Positions 24,753 to 33,370 of a stretch of DNA of 64,000 nucleotides are shown here, one piece after another. The stretch lies in NCBI RefSeq assembly GCF_036010505.1, contig NZ_CP108569.1:6234501-6298500 (forward strand), in the 5' to 3' direction. The notes under the pieces were generated by a model. It ran no database searches. It saw nothing but the letters and a program-made list of their open reading frames with translations, and was not told the origin of the DNA. Origin of the DNA: Streptomyces sp. NBC_01197 (GTDB lineage: Bacteria; Actinomycetota; Actinomycetes; Streptomycetales; Streptomycetaceae). Positions within the stretch are counted from its first letter, which is position 1. The number at the start of each line of letters is the position of its first letter. The position numbers were made by a program, and so were the translations under genes.

Positions 24753-25029
24753 GCGCCCATGATCCGGCACGGGGGCGGCCGGTGCACGCCCTTTGTGTCA
24801 CGCGTTCTCCCCGGGCGGGGCCGACATACGGCTGTACGGCCCACTGACGCCGTGTCACCGAAGGTGTGAATCCAGGCGGTTCAGGCCCGGAGCGACCGAC
24901 GCCCCGGCTTCACTGACGGGCAGGCGGCCGTAAGCCGTCGATGCGTCGAATACTTGGCATGAACACTTCCAGAATGTGGACATGAGCTGGTACGACAGAC
25001 GTGGCGGAAATCCCGCTCAAGGAGGTTCC

Positions 25030-25839
25030 ATGAAATTGTCCAGATTTGTGACTTTCTCATCCTCTGTTCTGCTCGCCGTCGGACTCGCCCTCACCGGGGC
25101 GGGCGCGGCGCAGGCTGCCCAACCGGCCGCATCCACCAGCTATGTGGCCCTCGGCGACTCGTACTCGTCCGGTGTCGGATCCGGCAGCTACGACAGCTCG
25201 AGCGGGAACTGCAAGCGCAGCAGCCTCGCGTACCCGAAACTGTGGGCGGCGGCCCACTCACCCTCGTCGTTCGCCTTCGTCGCCTGCTCGGGCGCCCGTA
25301 CGAGTGACGTCCTCTCCAGCCAGCTCTCCGCGCTGAATTCCTCGACCGGTCTGGTCTCCCTCACCATCGGCGGCAACGACGCGGGCTTCGCCGACACCAT
25401 GACCACCTGCGTCCTGAAGTCCCAGGCGGCCTGTCTCGCCGCCCTCGCGACAGCCAACACGTACATCGACTCGACGCTGCCCGGCCTGCTGGACAAGGTC
25501 TACGCGGCGATCACCGCCAAGTCCCCCTCCGCGCATGTGGTCGTGCTCGGCTATCCGCGCTTCTACCAGCTGAACGGCACGTGTATCGCCGGGCTGAGCG
25601 AGACGGAGCGCAGCGCCATCAATTCGGCGTCCGACCACCTCAACGCGGTGACCGCCAAACGCGCCGCCGACCACGGCTTCGCGTTCGGCGACGTCACCTC
25701 CGCCTTCTCCGGACATGAGATCTGCTCGTCCGACAGCTGGCTGCACAGCGTGAACTTCCTCAATCCGACCGAGTCCTACCACCCCACGGCAGCCGGCCAG
25801 TCCGGCGGCTATCTGCCCGTGCTCACCGCACAGGACTGA
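25030..25839 (+). CDS. Secreted SGNH/GDSL-family lipase/esterase
   Basis: A 269-residue exported enzyme; ATG 25030 has AAGGAGG 6 bp upstream and a Sec signal (KLSRFVTFSSSVLLAVGLAL, AQA cleavage). SGNH blocks: block I GDSYSSGVGSG with the nucleophilic Ser, block II Gly in CSGARTSDV, block III GGNDAGFADT, block V NPTESYHPTAAGQ with the catalytic Asp/His region. Six cysteines (for instance GNCKRS, FACSGA, TTCVLK, AACLAA, GTCIAG, HEICSS) can form the three disulfides of Streptomyces SGNH lipases. It should hydrolyse lipid or acetyl esters outside the cell. Terminated by a 10-bp-stem hairpin. Confidence 0.92.
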   Translation: MKLSRFVTFSSSVLLAVGLALTGAGAAQAAQPAASTSYVALGDSYSSGVGSGSYDSSSGNCKRSSLAYPKLWAAAHSPSSFAFVACSGARTSDVLSSQLSALNSSTGLVSLTIGGNDAGFADTMTTCVLKSQAACLAALATANTYIDSTLPGLLDKVYAAITAKSPSAHVVVLGYPRFYQLNGTCIAGLSETERSAINSASDHLNAVTAKRAADHGFAFGDVTSAFSGHEICSSDSWLHSVNFLNPTESYHPTAAGQSGGYLPVLTAQD

Positions 25840-25853
25840 CGCTCGCCGGGGGA

Positions 25854-25881
25854 GGAGGCCCCGTGTACCAGCGGGGCCTCC
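25854..25881 (+). terminator. Hairpin terminator after SGNH lipase gene
   Basis: GGAGGCCCCG (25854-25863), an 8-nt loop, and CGGGGCCTCC (25872-25881), 14 bp after the stop. Confidence 0.8.
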
Positions 25882-26076
25882 GTCCGGTTCGGCTCCCGTG
25901 TCCGGCAGGGCGGAACGGAACCGGCCAACTCTCCCTGGAACCAGATATATTCGGAGAGTTACGTCAACCTCCGTATGGCAGAGGTGAATCCGGCGCCCGG
26001 GATACACGGGTGCCTCCGAGGGGCGATAGGGTTACTGTGCCCCGGGCCGGGTGCCCTCGTACGGGTGGGGAGTGAC

Positions 26077-26340
26077 ATGGAACAGATAACAGTGCGCAGC
26101 AGGCCACGAGTGCCTGCGATCACGTGCGGAAGCGGCGCGACCAGTTCGCGCCTCGACCGCCATCTCTCGGTGCTCGGCGGCCCTGTGGTCCCGCAGCGCG
26201 AGTCGGCAGAAGCGACGACCCTGATGCGTGAGCTCACCTCACGTGACGTCGCACACTCCAGGACAGGCAGGGGCGCGCGGGTGAAGCTCTTCGCCCCGCT
26301 GCGACGGCTGCGCCGCTCGCTGTTCGGCAGCCGCGGCTGA
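26077..26340 (+). CDS. Small basic conserved Streptomyces protein, function unknown
   Basis: An 87-residue protein from ATG 26077 (MEQITVRSRPRVPAITCGSG), with GGTGGGGAG upstream; the longer reading from 25975 starts in proline/glycine-rich noncoding-like sequence. It has a mid-section DRHLSVLGGPVVPQRESAEAT and a strongly basic C terminus (VKLFAPLRRLRRSLFGSRG). I recall similar short proteins in many Streptomyces genomes but no function. The C-terminal RR/RL helix could bind nucleic acid or membrane. The 201-bp stretch 26341-26541 after it shows nothing recognisable. Confidence 0.6.
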   Translation: MEQITVRSRPRVPAITCGSGATSSRLDRHLSVLGGPVVPQRESAEATTLMRELTSRDVAHSRTGRGARVKLFAPLRRLRRSLFGSRG

Positions 26341-26541
26341 AACCTCCGAACCGGCACGACCGGTCCACGGCCGGGCGACCACACCGTCCCGGTGCGGCGC
26401 TGCTCACGTCCCGCCCGTCATTCCCGGGGCGCACAGTGGCGCGCCGGTGTGTTCGCCGGACCTGACTCCCCGTAACCCTGCCCAGGCCCTCTTCGTCAGT
26501 AACCGGCCCGTCAGCAAGCCACCCAGCTCCCGTCAGCGGCG

Positions 26542-27810
26542 TCACAGCAGAGCGAACTGGCCTTCCGGGCCCTCCTCGTGGTGGTCGAGCACCGACGCGG
26601 GGCGACGGGCCGCCGCGGGTACCGGAAGGACGCCTGCCGCTTCCAGGTCGGCCCGCCCGATGCGCGGGCCCGACTCCAGCTTCCGCCGCAACTCGCCCTG
26701 CCTGGAGCGGAGTCCGGCCAGCAGGGCCAGCACGGTGATCAGCTCCAGCAGTTCGGAGCTCCACTCCGGGGGCCAGCCGGCCGGCCGCAGCGCCTCCAGC
26801 GTGCCGGGCTGCGCCGGAGCGGTCCTGCGCCCGAACCAGAGGTCGAGCACCCGGGCACCGCCCACCGTGAAGTCCCAGGCCTCGGCGGGTACCGGCGAGA
26901 TACGCCCGGTGCCGAGCAGCAGGGCCTCCTCGCCGGGGTCGTACGTGAGCGTGCCGGGCCGGGGCGGGACGGCGGCCCGCACATAGGGGCGGCGGCCGCC
27001 GGGCAGCCGGGGCCGTTCGCCGCCGCGTGCCCCGCGCAGCTGGATGCGGAGCAAGCGCCGCCCCAGTTCGGTCCCGGACGACCAGAGCTCCGGGTCGGCG
27101 GTCAGCGGTACGGCGCACCCGCCGGGCACCGGTCCGGCCGCGGCCACCGCCCAGGCGAGTATCTGCTCGGCGGTGACCTCCTGCCCGTACCGCGCGGTGA
27201 GCAGATCCGCCAGCCCCGGCGCGATGTTGGGCTCGGCCCCGCCGGGCCTGCGGTGCAGCGGCCTGATCCGGCCGGGGCGGCCCGCCGGGGAACGGCCGTC
27301 CGGGAGCACGGCCGAGACCAGCAGTGCCGGGCTTGAGTCCTGTGCGGCACTGTCTCCCGCCGCACTGTTCCGCCCCGCGCTGTTCCGCGTGGCGCTGTCT
27401 CCTGTGGCGCCGGCCTGCTCGACGGCGAAGAGCTGGTGCTCGTCGGCGACCCGCCACAGCTCCGGGCGGGCGGCGTCCAGCAGCCGGTGGTCCGGGATCA
27501 GCCACTGTTCGTCGAAGGGGCCGCATCCGAGCCGTACCGGTTCGGGACACGGGCCCGACTCACGGCTGAAGCGGACCGTCCCGGTGGGCTGGCCCGGCAG
27601 CGCGGGTACGGAACTCTCCGGCGTCCTGGACCTGGTGGGGCGGAACAGCCGCTCGCGTTCCGGCCCGTCGGCCCGTACCAGGGTGTCCCAGCGCGCCTTC
27701 AGCGAACGGGCGTCGGGCGCCACCACCCAGTCGCGCCCCAGCCGCGGGGACCCTACCGACCAGGGCATCAGATCGTCGAGCAGGGGAGCGTCATCCGTCA
27801 CGGTCCGCAT
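26542..27810 (-). CDS. Orphan type ISP restriction/modification C-terminal module (specificity-like domain)
   Basis: A 422-residue protein, start ATG 27810 (MRTVTDDAPLLDDLMPWSVG). Its sequence resembles the C-terminal part of type ISP restriction enzymes of the LlaBIII kind, including RESGPCPEPVRLGCGPFDEQ, WLIPDHRLLDAARPELW, the IRPLHRRPGGAEPNIAPGL stretch, GRRPYVRAAV, GRISPVPAEAWDFTVGG and SSELLELITVL. No nuclease, helicase or N6-methyltransferase motif (NPPY) is present or nearby. It may be a domesticated DNA- or ligand-binding protein. Residues about 134-158 contain a Ser/Ala/Asn-rich insert made by a 15-bp DNA repeat. Confidence 0.65.
   Translation of the reverse strand: MRTVTDDAPLLDDLMPWSVGSPRLGRDWVVAPDARSLKARWDTLVRADGPERERLFRPTRSRTPESSVPALPGQPTGTVRFSRESGPCPEPVRLGCGPFDEQWLIPDHRLLDAARPELWRVADEHQLFAVEQAGATGDSATRNSAGRNSAAGDSAAQDSSPALLVSAVLPDGRSPAGRPGRIRPLHRRPGGAEPNIAPGLADLLTARYGQEVTAEQILAWAVAAAGPVPGGCAVPLTADPELWSSGTELGRRLLRIQLRGARGGERPRLPGGRRPYVRAAVPPRPGTLTYDPGEEALLLGTGRISPVPAEAWDFTVGGARVLDLWFGRRTAPAQPGTLEALRPAGWPPEWSSELLELITVLALLAGLRSRQGELRRKLESGPRIGRADLEAAGVLPVPAAARRPASVLDHHEEGPEGQFALL
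27335..27409 (-). repeat. 15-bp minisatellite inside the type ISP-like gene
   Basis: Five imperfect 15-bp units run from 27335; units at 27350, 27365, 27380 and 27395 all begin CTGTYTCC or CTGTTCCG and end in GCA/GCG. Being a multiple of three they add five residues each (GDSAT, RNSAG, RNSAA, GDSAA and so on) to a linker, so copy number can vary without breaking the protein. Confidence 0.7.
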
Positions 27811-27876
27811 GCTAGTGCCGTCGCGGCGGGCAGGGCTTGCCCCATCGCGACGGGGCAAGGCTCGCCGGCAGGACGA

Positions 27877-29037
27877 TCACCGCCGTCTGACCACCACCAG
27901 GGCGATCGCCGCGACAACGACCAGGGCGGCCACCACCGCGGCGGCGATCTTGCCCTTGCTGTACGGGCGTTCGCCGATGACCTCGGCGGTCCGTGCGTTG
28001 ACCATGACCTGCCAGCTCTTGCCCGCGTAGAGATAGGTCAGGAACCATACGGGCAGCAGCATCAGCTTGAAGGTGAGCCCCGAGTACCGGGTGTCCACCG
28101 AGTGCACCCGCTGCTCGTCCCCGCCGATGTCGGACTTGCAGTCGCGCGTGATGACATCGGCCATCCGCTGCTTGGCCGTCACCAGCCCGTCCTCGGGCTC
28201 CACGTCGTACCGCACGGTCTGGAAACCGGCCAGGTACTCCGGCTGGAAGGGCTTGGCTTCCTCCAGCGGCCAGGGCGTCAGCTTGTCCAGCTGCTTGGTG
28301 GCCACGTGGTTGGTCCCCGCGACCAGCACATCGTCGAAGGCGCGGCTGACCGTTCCGGAGGTGGCGAACCAGCGCGTGTGCCGCACCTGACGGGTCTTGG
28401 TGACGGTCTGGCCGTTCTCCTCCGTGGTGTACGTCTCGGTCACGTAGTAGTACTCACCACGCTGGCCCCAGTAGTCGGAGACCGTCTCGGCGTCATACGT
28501 CCAGTGCGGCAGATAGCTGCCCTTGAAGGTCTCCGCCTCGCTGACCTTCTTCAGGCTTGAGGGGGCGAACCAGCGGGAGGACGTCCACTTGCGCAGTGCC
28601 TCGCGGGCGTCGTTGCGGTCCAGACCGAAGGGGACCACGGCCTCCGGTGTCACACGCTCGGTGGCGTCCGGCTCCGCGACCAGTGCGGTCGCGCAGAACT
28701 GGCAGCGGGCGGAGAGGTCGTCGGTCTCGGTGTGGGCGCCGCAGCCGGGGCAGACATAGGCCCGCACGCCCGCGGGCACGGAGCCCCTCGGCTTGGCGGG
28801 CAGCGCGGCCAGCTCGTCCCAGCTGTGCTCGCGCACCTGGCGGGGCACCGAGGTGACCGCCTGCTCCTGACCGCAGTACGGGCAGCGCATCGCGCCGGAG
28901 CCGGGAGCGAATTCCACGGTGGCGCCGCAGGCCTGGCACGGGTAGGAGCGGGAAGCGGTACCGGATGAGGCGGGCCCGGCGCCCGGGTCCGCGGCCGGTC
29001 CGGTGGCTGCTCCGGTGTACTGATCGTCGTTGGTCAT
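27877..29037 (-). CDS. TFIIB-type zinc-ribbon membrane protein (YdjG-like)
   Basis: A 386-residue protein. After a flexible N terminus come two zinc ribbons: CQACG...CPYCG (residues about 34-56) and CPGCG...CQFC (about 97-117). A long mixed domain follows (LPHWTYDAETVSDYWGQRG, YYYVTETYTTEENGQTV), ending with a transmembrane helix at about 365-383 (IAAAVVAALVVVAAIALVV) and a short RRR tail. It starts 13 bp after the SPFH gene, on the same strand. This pair recalls Bacillus subtilis YdjG and YdjI, which belong to one envelope-linked operon. A membrane-surface scaffold role is inferred. Confidence 0.75.
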   Translation of the reverse strand: MTNDDQYTGAATGPAADPGAGPASSGTASRSYPCQACGATVEFAPGSGAMRCPYCGQEQAVTSVPRQVREHSWDELAALPAKPRGSVPAGVRAYVCPGCGAHTETDDLSARCQFCATALVAEPDATERVTPEAVVPFGLDRNDAREALRKWTSSRWFAPSSLKKVSEAETFKGSYLPHWTYDAETVSDYWGQRGEYYYVTETYTTEENGQTVTKTRQVRHTRWFATSGTVSRAFDDVLVAGTNHVATKQLDKLTPWPLEEAKPFQPEYLAGFQTVRYDVEPEDGLVTAKQRMADVITRDCKSDIGGDEQRVHSVDTRYSGLTFKLMLLPVWFLTYLYAGKSWQVMVNARTAEVIGERPYSKGKIAAAVVAALVVVAAIALVVVRRR

Positions 29038-29050
29038 CGTCGTCCCGGCC

Positions 29051-30175
29051 TCAGCCCTGCTGGGGGAACGGCGGTGGAACGGACCCGAAGAGCCCGCTGA
29101 CCCCGGGCACCTGGTCGGCGGGGAGCCAGCCCGGCATCCCGTCCTTCCAGACGAGCGTCTCGCGCGTCAGGGTGCCCGCGCCCACCAGGCCGCTCAGCGC
29201 GGTGCTGTCGTACGGTCCCTGCTGGGCGCCGTTGACGCCGACGAACCACTGCTCCCGCGCGGGCAGCGGCGGCGGACCTGCCGCCGGTGCGGGCGCTGCG
29301 GGAGCCGCCGCGGACTGCTGCGGGGCGAGCCCGGCGGCCATCCGCTGACCGGCGGCCATCCCGAGGCCGAGCCCCATGCCCTCGCCGACACCGCTGCCGG
29401 GGGTCCGAGCGCCTGCGCCGAGCGCGTCGGCCGCCTGGAACTGGGTGTACTGGTCGAGATTGCCCGCGATGCCCATCCGGGAGCGGGTGTCGATCGCCTG
29501 CTCCACCTCCGGCGGCAGCGAGATGTTCTCGATGATGAACTTGGGGACCGCGATACCGACCGGCGCCAGTTCCTGGGTGAGCACACCCGCCAGCTTGACG
29601 CCGATGGCCTCCTGCTGGGTCGCCAGATCCAGCATCGGCACGCCCGAGTTGGCCAGCGCGCTGCCCAGCTTGCCGACGATCAGCTGGCGCAGGTACTCCT
29701 GCACCTCCTCGGTGCGGAACTGCGGGTCGGTGCCCGCCAGCTCGCGCAGCAGCGCGGCCGGATCCACCACCCGGGCGGCGAAGGCGCCGAAGGCCCGGAG
29801 CCGCACCATGCCGAACTCGGCGTCGCGGACGATGACGGGGTTCTGCGTGCCCCACTTCATGTCGGTGAACTGGCGGGTGGTGACGAAGTACACCTCGGCC
29901 TTGAACGGCGAGTCGAACCCGTACTTCCAGCCCTTCAGCGTGGAGAGCAGCGGCAGGTTCTGCGTCTCCAGTGTGTAGGTGCCGGGCTGGAAGACATCAG
30001 CTATCCGGCCCTCGTTGACGAAGACCGCCGTCTGCGACTCGCGCACGACGAGCCTGGCACCCATCTTGATCTCGTTGTCATGACGCGGGAATCGCCACAC
30101 GATGGTGTCCCGGCTGTCGTCGGTCCACTCGACGATGTCAATGAATTCTCCGCGGATGCTGTCGAACAGCCCCAT
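29051..30175 (-). CDS. SPFH-domain protein with C-terminal GYF-like domain (YdjI-like)
   Basis: A 374-residue protein. Residues about 20-235 are a YdjI-type SPFH (band 7) domain: FPRHDNEIKMGARLVVRES, FQPGTYTLETQNLPLLS, VPKFIIENISLPPEVEQA. A glycine/methionine/alanine-rich linker (about 265-315) leads to a GYF_2/DUF4339 domain (WFVGVNGAQQGPYDS, LVWKDGMPGWLPADQV) at about 318-362. SPFH proteins oligomerise at membranes; GYF_2 domains mediate protein contacts. It is first in a two-gene unit with the zinc-ribbon protein. No membrane helix is evident, so attachment may depend on its partner. Confidence 0.82.
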   Translation of the reverse strand: MGLFDSIRGEFIDIVEWTDDSRDTIVWRFPRHDNEIKMGARLVVRESQTAVFVNEGRIADVFQPGTYTLETQNLPLLSTLKGWKYGFDSPFKAEVYFVTTRQFTDMKWGTQNPVIVRDAEFGMVRLRAFGAFAARVVDPAALLRELAGTDPQFRTEEVQEYLRQLIVGKLGSALANSGVPMLDLATQQEAIGVKLAGVLTQELAPVGIAVPKFIIENISLPPEVEQAIDTRSRMGIAGNLDQYTQFQAADALGAGARTPGSGVGEGMGLGLGMAAGQRMAAGLAPQQSAAAPAAPAPAAGPPPLPAREQWFVGVNGAQQGPYDSTALSGLVGAGTLTRETLVWKDGMPGWLPADQVPGVSGLFGSVPPPFPQQG

Positions 30176-30313
30176 GGAACCTCCCCCGCTCTTGGTCGCA
30201 CGCCTTTCCTGACATGCCTGGGAACGATAGCAACCGGTTCGGACACCCGGTCGGGGCCGTCCACAGGCACTGGCGCCCGCCGGCCGAGGTCCGGCGCTCC
30301 CGCCTTCGACAGG

Positions 30314-31063
30314 TCAGGGCGCTTCCACCGTCACGGAGAACGAGAACCTGTCGCCCCGGTACCGGATCCGGGCCACATCCACGACCTGGCCCGCCTCGTC
30401 GTAGGTCACGCCCGTGTAGTGCAGGATCGGCGAGAGCAGCGGAACCTGGAGGAGCTCGGCCGTCACCGGGTCCGCGAGCCGGGCCTCGACCGTGTCGGTG
30501 ATCCGGCTGATCCGCACCCCGACCCCGTCGCGCAGGACCTTGGTCATCGGCCAGCGCTCCAGGTCGCTGATCCGGACGGCGGCGGCGATCTCCGGACGGA
30601 GCGCGTTCTCCGCCCAGTTGGTCGGCTCGCCGCTCTCGCCGTCACAGCGCAGCCGGGTGTAGCCGACTATCTCGTCCAGCCCTGGGAAGTGCTCGGCGAG
30701 CTCGCCCGGTACCGGGGCCGGTCCGTGGCTGAGTACGGTCGTCCGCTCGCCCGACTGCTGGGCGACGATCGCGTCGATCGACCCCAGCAGGCGGCGCGGG
30801 GCGCTCGGCCGTGCGCCGGGGTCGATGAAGGTGCCGCGCCGCCGGTGCCGGGTGATCAGGCCCTCCGTCTCCAGTTCCTTGAGGGCCTGGCGCATGGTGA
30901 GCACGCTGACGCCGTAGTGCCCGGCCAGTTGTTCCTCGGTCGGCAGCCGCAGCGGATCCTGCGGACGGCGGCCAAGTATCGAGGCCCGCAGCGACTGCGA
31001 GACCTGGTACCAGAGGGGCAGCCTGCGGTTCAGGACCAGCGAGTCGGGCGCGAAGGCGGTCAC
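30314..31063 (-). CDS. GntR-family regulator with UTRA domain (HutC subfamily)
   Basis: A 249-residue regulator. GTG 31063 is chosen because CGGAG is 6-10 bp upstream and the longer reading runs through the palindromic promoter region. The winged helix is at about residues 10-75 (LRLPTEEQLAGHYGVSVLTM, LKELETEGLITRHRRRGTFI) and the UTRA effector-binding domain at about 90-245 (FPGLDEIVGYTRLR, ILHYTGVTYDEAGQVVDVAR). It lies 75 bp downstream of hmgA on the same strand, with its own palindrome between, so it is probably separately controlled. The ligand is unknown. Confidence 0.86.
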   Translation of the reverse strand: MTAFAPDSLVLNRRLPLWYQVSQSLRASILGRRPQDPLRLPTEEQLAGHYGVSVLTMRQALKELETEGLITRHRRRGTFIDPGARPSAPRRLLGSIDAIVAQQSGERTTVLSHGPAPVPGELAEHFPGLDEIVGYTRLRCDGESGEPTNWAENALRPEIAAAVRISDLERWPMTKVLRDGVGVRISRITDTVEARLADPVTAELLQVPLLSPILHYTGVTYDEAGQVVDVARIRYRGDRFSFSVTVEAP

Positions 31064-31071
31064 GTGGATCT

Positions 31072-31083
31072 CCGTACGTACGG
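31072..31083. promoter_or_regulatory. 12-bp perfect palindrome upstream of the GntR-UTRA gene
   Basis: CCGTACGTACGG sits 9 bp before the GTG start and is flanked by further CCGTAC/GTCGG fragments. It is a candidate autoregulatory operator; at this position it would overlap the ribosome-binding region. Confidence 0.4.
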
Positions 31084-31137
31084 ACGGTCGGCCGTACTGG
31101 CACCGGACGGCGGCCGACCGTGGTGTCCGAGTATCCC

Positions 31138-32511
31138 TCAGCCCTCCCAGTGCCTGGCCAGCCCCTGCCACACGTCGTCGTAACCGGTCTGCAGATGACC
31201 GGCCTCCGCCGCCTGCGCGGTCGCCGTCACCGGCCAGCGCGTCTCGAACATGAAGGCGAGCCCGTCGTCGATCTTCTGCGGTTTGAGCTCGGCGGCGCCG
31301 GCCCGCTCGAAGGTCTCCCGGTCAGGGCCGTGCGCGGACATCATGTTGTGCAGGGAGCCGCCACCCGGTACGAATCCGCCCTTGCCCGCCGTCTTCGCGT
31401 CGTACGCGCCCTCGATCAGCCCCATGTACTCGCTCATCACGTTGCGGTGGAAGTACGGCGGCCGGAACGTGTCCTCGCCGACCAGCCAGCGCGGCGCGAA
31501 GACCACGAAATCGACACCGGCGAGCCCCTCGGTGTCGGACGGGGACGTCAGCACCGTGAAGATCGACGGGTCCGGGTGGTCGTAGCTGATGGACCCCATC
31601 ACATTGAACCGGTGCAGGTCGTAGACGTACGGCGCGTGGTTGCCGTGCCAGGCCACGACGTCCAGCGGCGAGTGGTCGTACTCCGCGGCCCAGAGGTTGC
31701 CGCAGTACTTGTTGACCACCTGGACCGGGCGCCCGTCGCCCCCGTCGTCCTCGTAGGCGGCCACCGGGGCCAGGAAGTCCCGTGCGTTGGCCAGGCCGTT
31801 GGCGCCGATCGGGCCGAGGTTGGGGAGCTGGAAGGGGCGGCCGTAGTTCTCGCACACATAGCCGCGGACCACCTCGTCCAGCAGCTCGACGCGGAACCGG
31901 ACCCCGCGCGGGATCAGCGCGACCTCACCGGGCCGCGCGCTCAGCAGCCCCAGCTCGGTACGGATGAGGAGCCCGCCGCTCTCCGGGACGATCAGCAGCT
32001 CGCCGTCGGCGTCGCTGAACACCCGGTCGGTCATGGGCGAGTTGGCGTGGTAGAGGTGCACCGCCATCCCGGAGCGCATGGTCGCGTCGCCGTTGCCGCC
32101 CAGGGTCCACAGGCCGGCCAGGAAGTCCGTGCCAGGGGCGGGCTCGGGCATCGGGTCCCAGCGCAGCCGGTTGGGGTCGGGAACTTTCTCGGTGAACGGC
32201 GCGCCGCGCACCGTGCCGTTCTCGATCCGCACGAAGGGAGGATGCGCGGCGGACGGCCTGATCCGGTACAGCCAGGAGCGGCGGTTGTGCGCGCGGGGCT
32301 CGGTGAACGCGGAGCCGCTGAGCTGTTCCGCGTAGAGCCCGAGCGGGGCGCGCTGCGGCGAGTTCCGGCCGTGCGGCAGGGCGCCGGGCACCGCCTCCGT
32401 GCTGTGCTCATTGCCGAAGCCCGACGAGTACACGAGCGCCCCGGCCGTCTCCCTGGCCCGCTCGATCTCTCCGGCCCGCTCAAGCTCTCTGGCCTGCTCG
32501 GTAGTCGTCAT
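31138..32511 (-). CDS. hmgA: Homogentisate 1,2-dioxygenase
   Basis: A 457-residue enzyme that opens the ring of homogentisate to maleylacetoacetate in tyrosine/phenylalanine catabolism, using nonhaem iron. Family blocks are unmistakable: [67 protein letters not shown] with iron-ligand residues, and the C-terminal [18 protein letters not shown] 32511 has GGGGAG upstream. The first 22 residues are a charged extension ([19 protein letters not shown]). No other homogentisate-pathway gene is in the window. A divergent TetR gene and an operator on its promoter suggest local repression. Confidence 0.95.
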   Translation of the reverse strand: MTTTEQARELERAGEIERARETAGALVYSSGFGNEHSTEAVPGALPHGRNSPQRAPLGLYAEQLSGSAFTEPRAHNRRSWLYRIRPSAAHPPFVRIENGTVRGAPFTEKVPDPNRLRWDPMPEPAPGTDFLAGLWTLGGNGDATMRSGMAVHLYHANSPMTDRVFSDADGELLIVPESGGLLIRTELGLLSARPGEVALIPRGVRFRVELLDEVVRGYVCENYGRPFQLPNLGPIGANGLANARDFLAPVAAYEDDGGDGRPVQVVNKYCGNLWAAEYDHSPLDVVAWHGNHAPYVYDLHRFNVMGSISYDHPDPSIFTVLTSPSDTEGLAGVDFVVFAPRWLVGEDTFRPPYFHRNVMSEYMGLIEGAYDAKTAGKGGFVPGGGSLHNMMSAHGPDRETFERAGAAELKPQKIDDGLAFMFETRWPVTATAQAAEAGHLQTGYDDVWQGLARHWEG

Positions 32512-32534
32512 CGCTCGCTCCCCGGTGCCGAAAG

Positions 32535-32576
32535 AATCCTATGCTCAACAGTAGGATTGCGCTTACCGCGCGTCAA
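32535..32576 (-). promoter_or_regulatory. hmgA promoter with overlapping inverted-repeat operator
   Basis: On the minus strand: TTGACG (32576-32571), a 17-nt spacer, and TACTGT (32553-32548), a good vegetative promoter giving a leader of about 30 nt. A perfect inverted repeat AATCCTA-N10-TAGGATT (32535-32558) lies across the -10 box and start point. The divergent TetR gene starts at 32614. Confidence 0.6.
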
Positions 32577-32613
32577 CGGGGGGAAACCGGGGGCGACACC
32601 GCGTCGGGGCATC

Positions 32614-33219
32614 ATGGAGCGCATGGCCGATCCGAACGCGCTCCGGCGCGTCCCCGTACAGCAGCGCAGTGCCGAGCGGCTGACCCGGATACTCGACGCC
32701 TGCGCGGAAATCCTCGACGAGGGCGGGTACGAGCGGCTGACCACCCGCGCCGTCGCCGCGCGGGCGGCCGTCCCCATCGGCTCCGTCTACCGCTTCTTCG
32801 GAAACAAGCGCGCGATGGCGGACGCCCTGGCGCAGCGCAATCTGGACGGCTACGCGGCCCGGATCACCGACCGGCTCACCGCGCTCCCCGCAGCCGACTG
32901 GCGCGGGGTGATCGACGCCGTACTCGACGAGTACCTCGCCATGCGGCGGACCGTCCCCGGATTCGCCTTCGTCGACTTCGGCGGCCCGGCGGCACTGGAC
33001 GAACCCAACCCGAAGGTCGCCGACCGCCTCACCGGACTGCTCGCGTCCCACCTCGGCAGGGCCGCCGACGACAGGCTGCGCCGCAAGGTACTCGTCGGTG
33101 TCGAGGCGACCGACGCGCTGCTCCAACTCGCCTTCCGCGCCGAGCCGTCGGGGGACGCGGGGCTGATAGCGGAGGTCCGGGAGCTGCTGCACGCGTATCT
33201 CGGACCCGTACTGGACTGA
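32614..33219 (+). CDS. TetR/AcrR-family regulator, probable repressor of hmgA
   Basis: About 201 residues; ATG 32614 and ATG 32623 are both possible, the latter with GGAG close by. The helix-turn-helix is at about residues 20-65 (ILDACAEILDEGGYERLTT, VAARAAVPIGSVYRFFGNK). The C-terminal ligand domain (WRGVIDAVLDEYLAMRRTVP, DRLTGLLASHLGRAADDRL) resembles TetR_C_17-like forms common in actinomycetes. It is divergent from hmgA with 102 bp between; the only strong palindrome in that gap covers the hmgA promoter, so control of hmgA and of itself is likely. Confidence 0.85.
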   Translation: MERMADPNALRRVPVQQRSAERLTRILDACAEILDEGGYERLTTRAVAARAAVPIGSVYRFFGNKRAMADALAQRNLDGYAARITDRLTALPAADWRGVIDAVLDEYLAMRRTVPGFAFVDFGGPAALDEPNPKVADRLTGLLASHLGRAADDRLRRKVLVGVEATDALLQLAFRAEPSGDAGLIAEVRELLHAYLGPVLD

Positions 33220-33274
33220 GCGCGGGGCGCGCACCCCTTCCCGGCACGTCTGTGCCGGGGGCCCTGGCGCTGGA

Positions 33275-33293
33275 AAACTAACGCCGCTAGTTT
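33275..33293. promoter_or_regulatory. Palindromic operator upstream of the aldehyde dehydrogenase gene
   Basis: AAACTAAC-GCC-GCTAGTTT, a 19-bp site with one mismatched pair. A near-identical 19-mer stands at 36620-36638 beside a TetR gene, which makes it a probable target of that regulator. Confidence 0.65.
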
Positions 33294-33370
33294 GGGCGGT
33301 GACGGTCACCGCCCGGCCCCGCACGGGGCCGTGCCGGTGCGGCGACACCGGCAGGCTCTGGAGGAGTGCG

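Noticed and set aside
31120..32613. Upstream extension of the TetR reading frame through hmgA
   Set aside because: This part is antisense to homogentisate dioxygenase; the TetR homology begins only near 32620.
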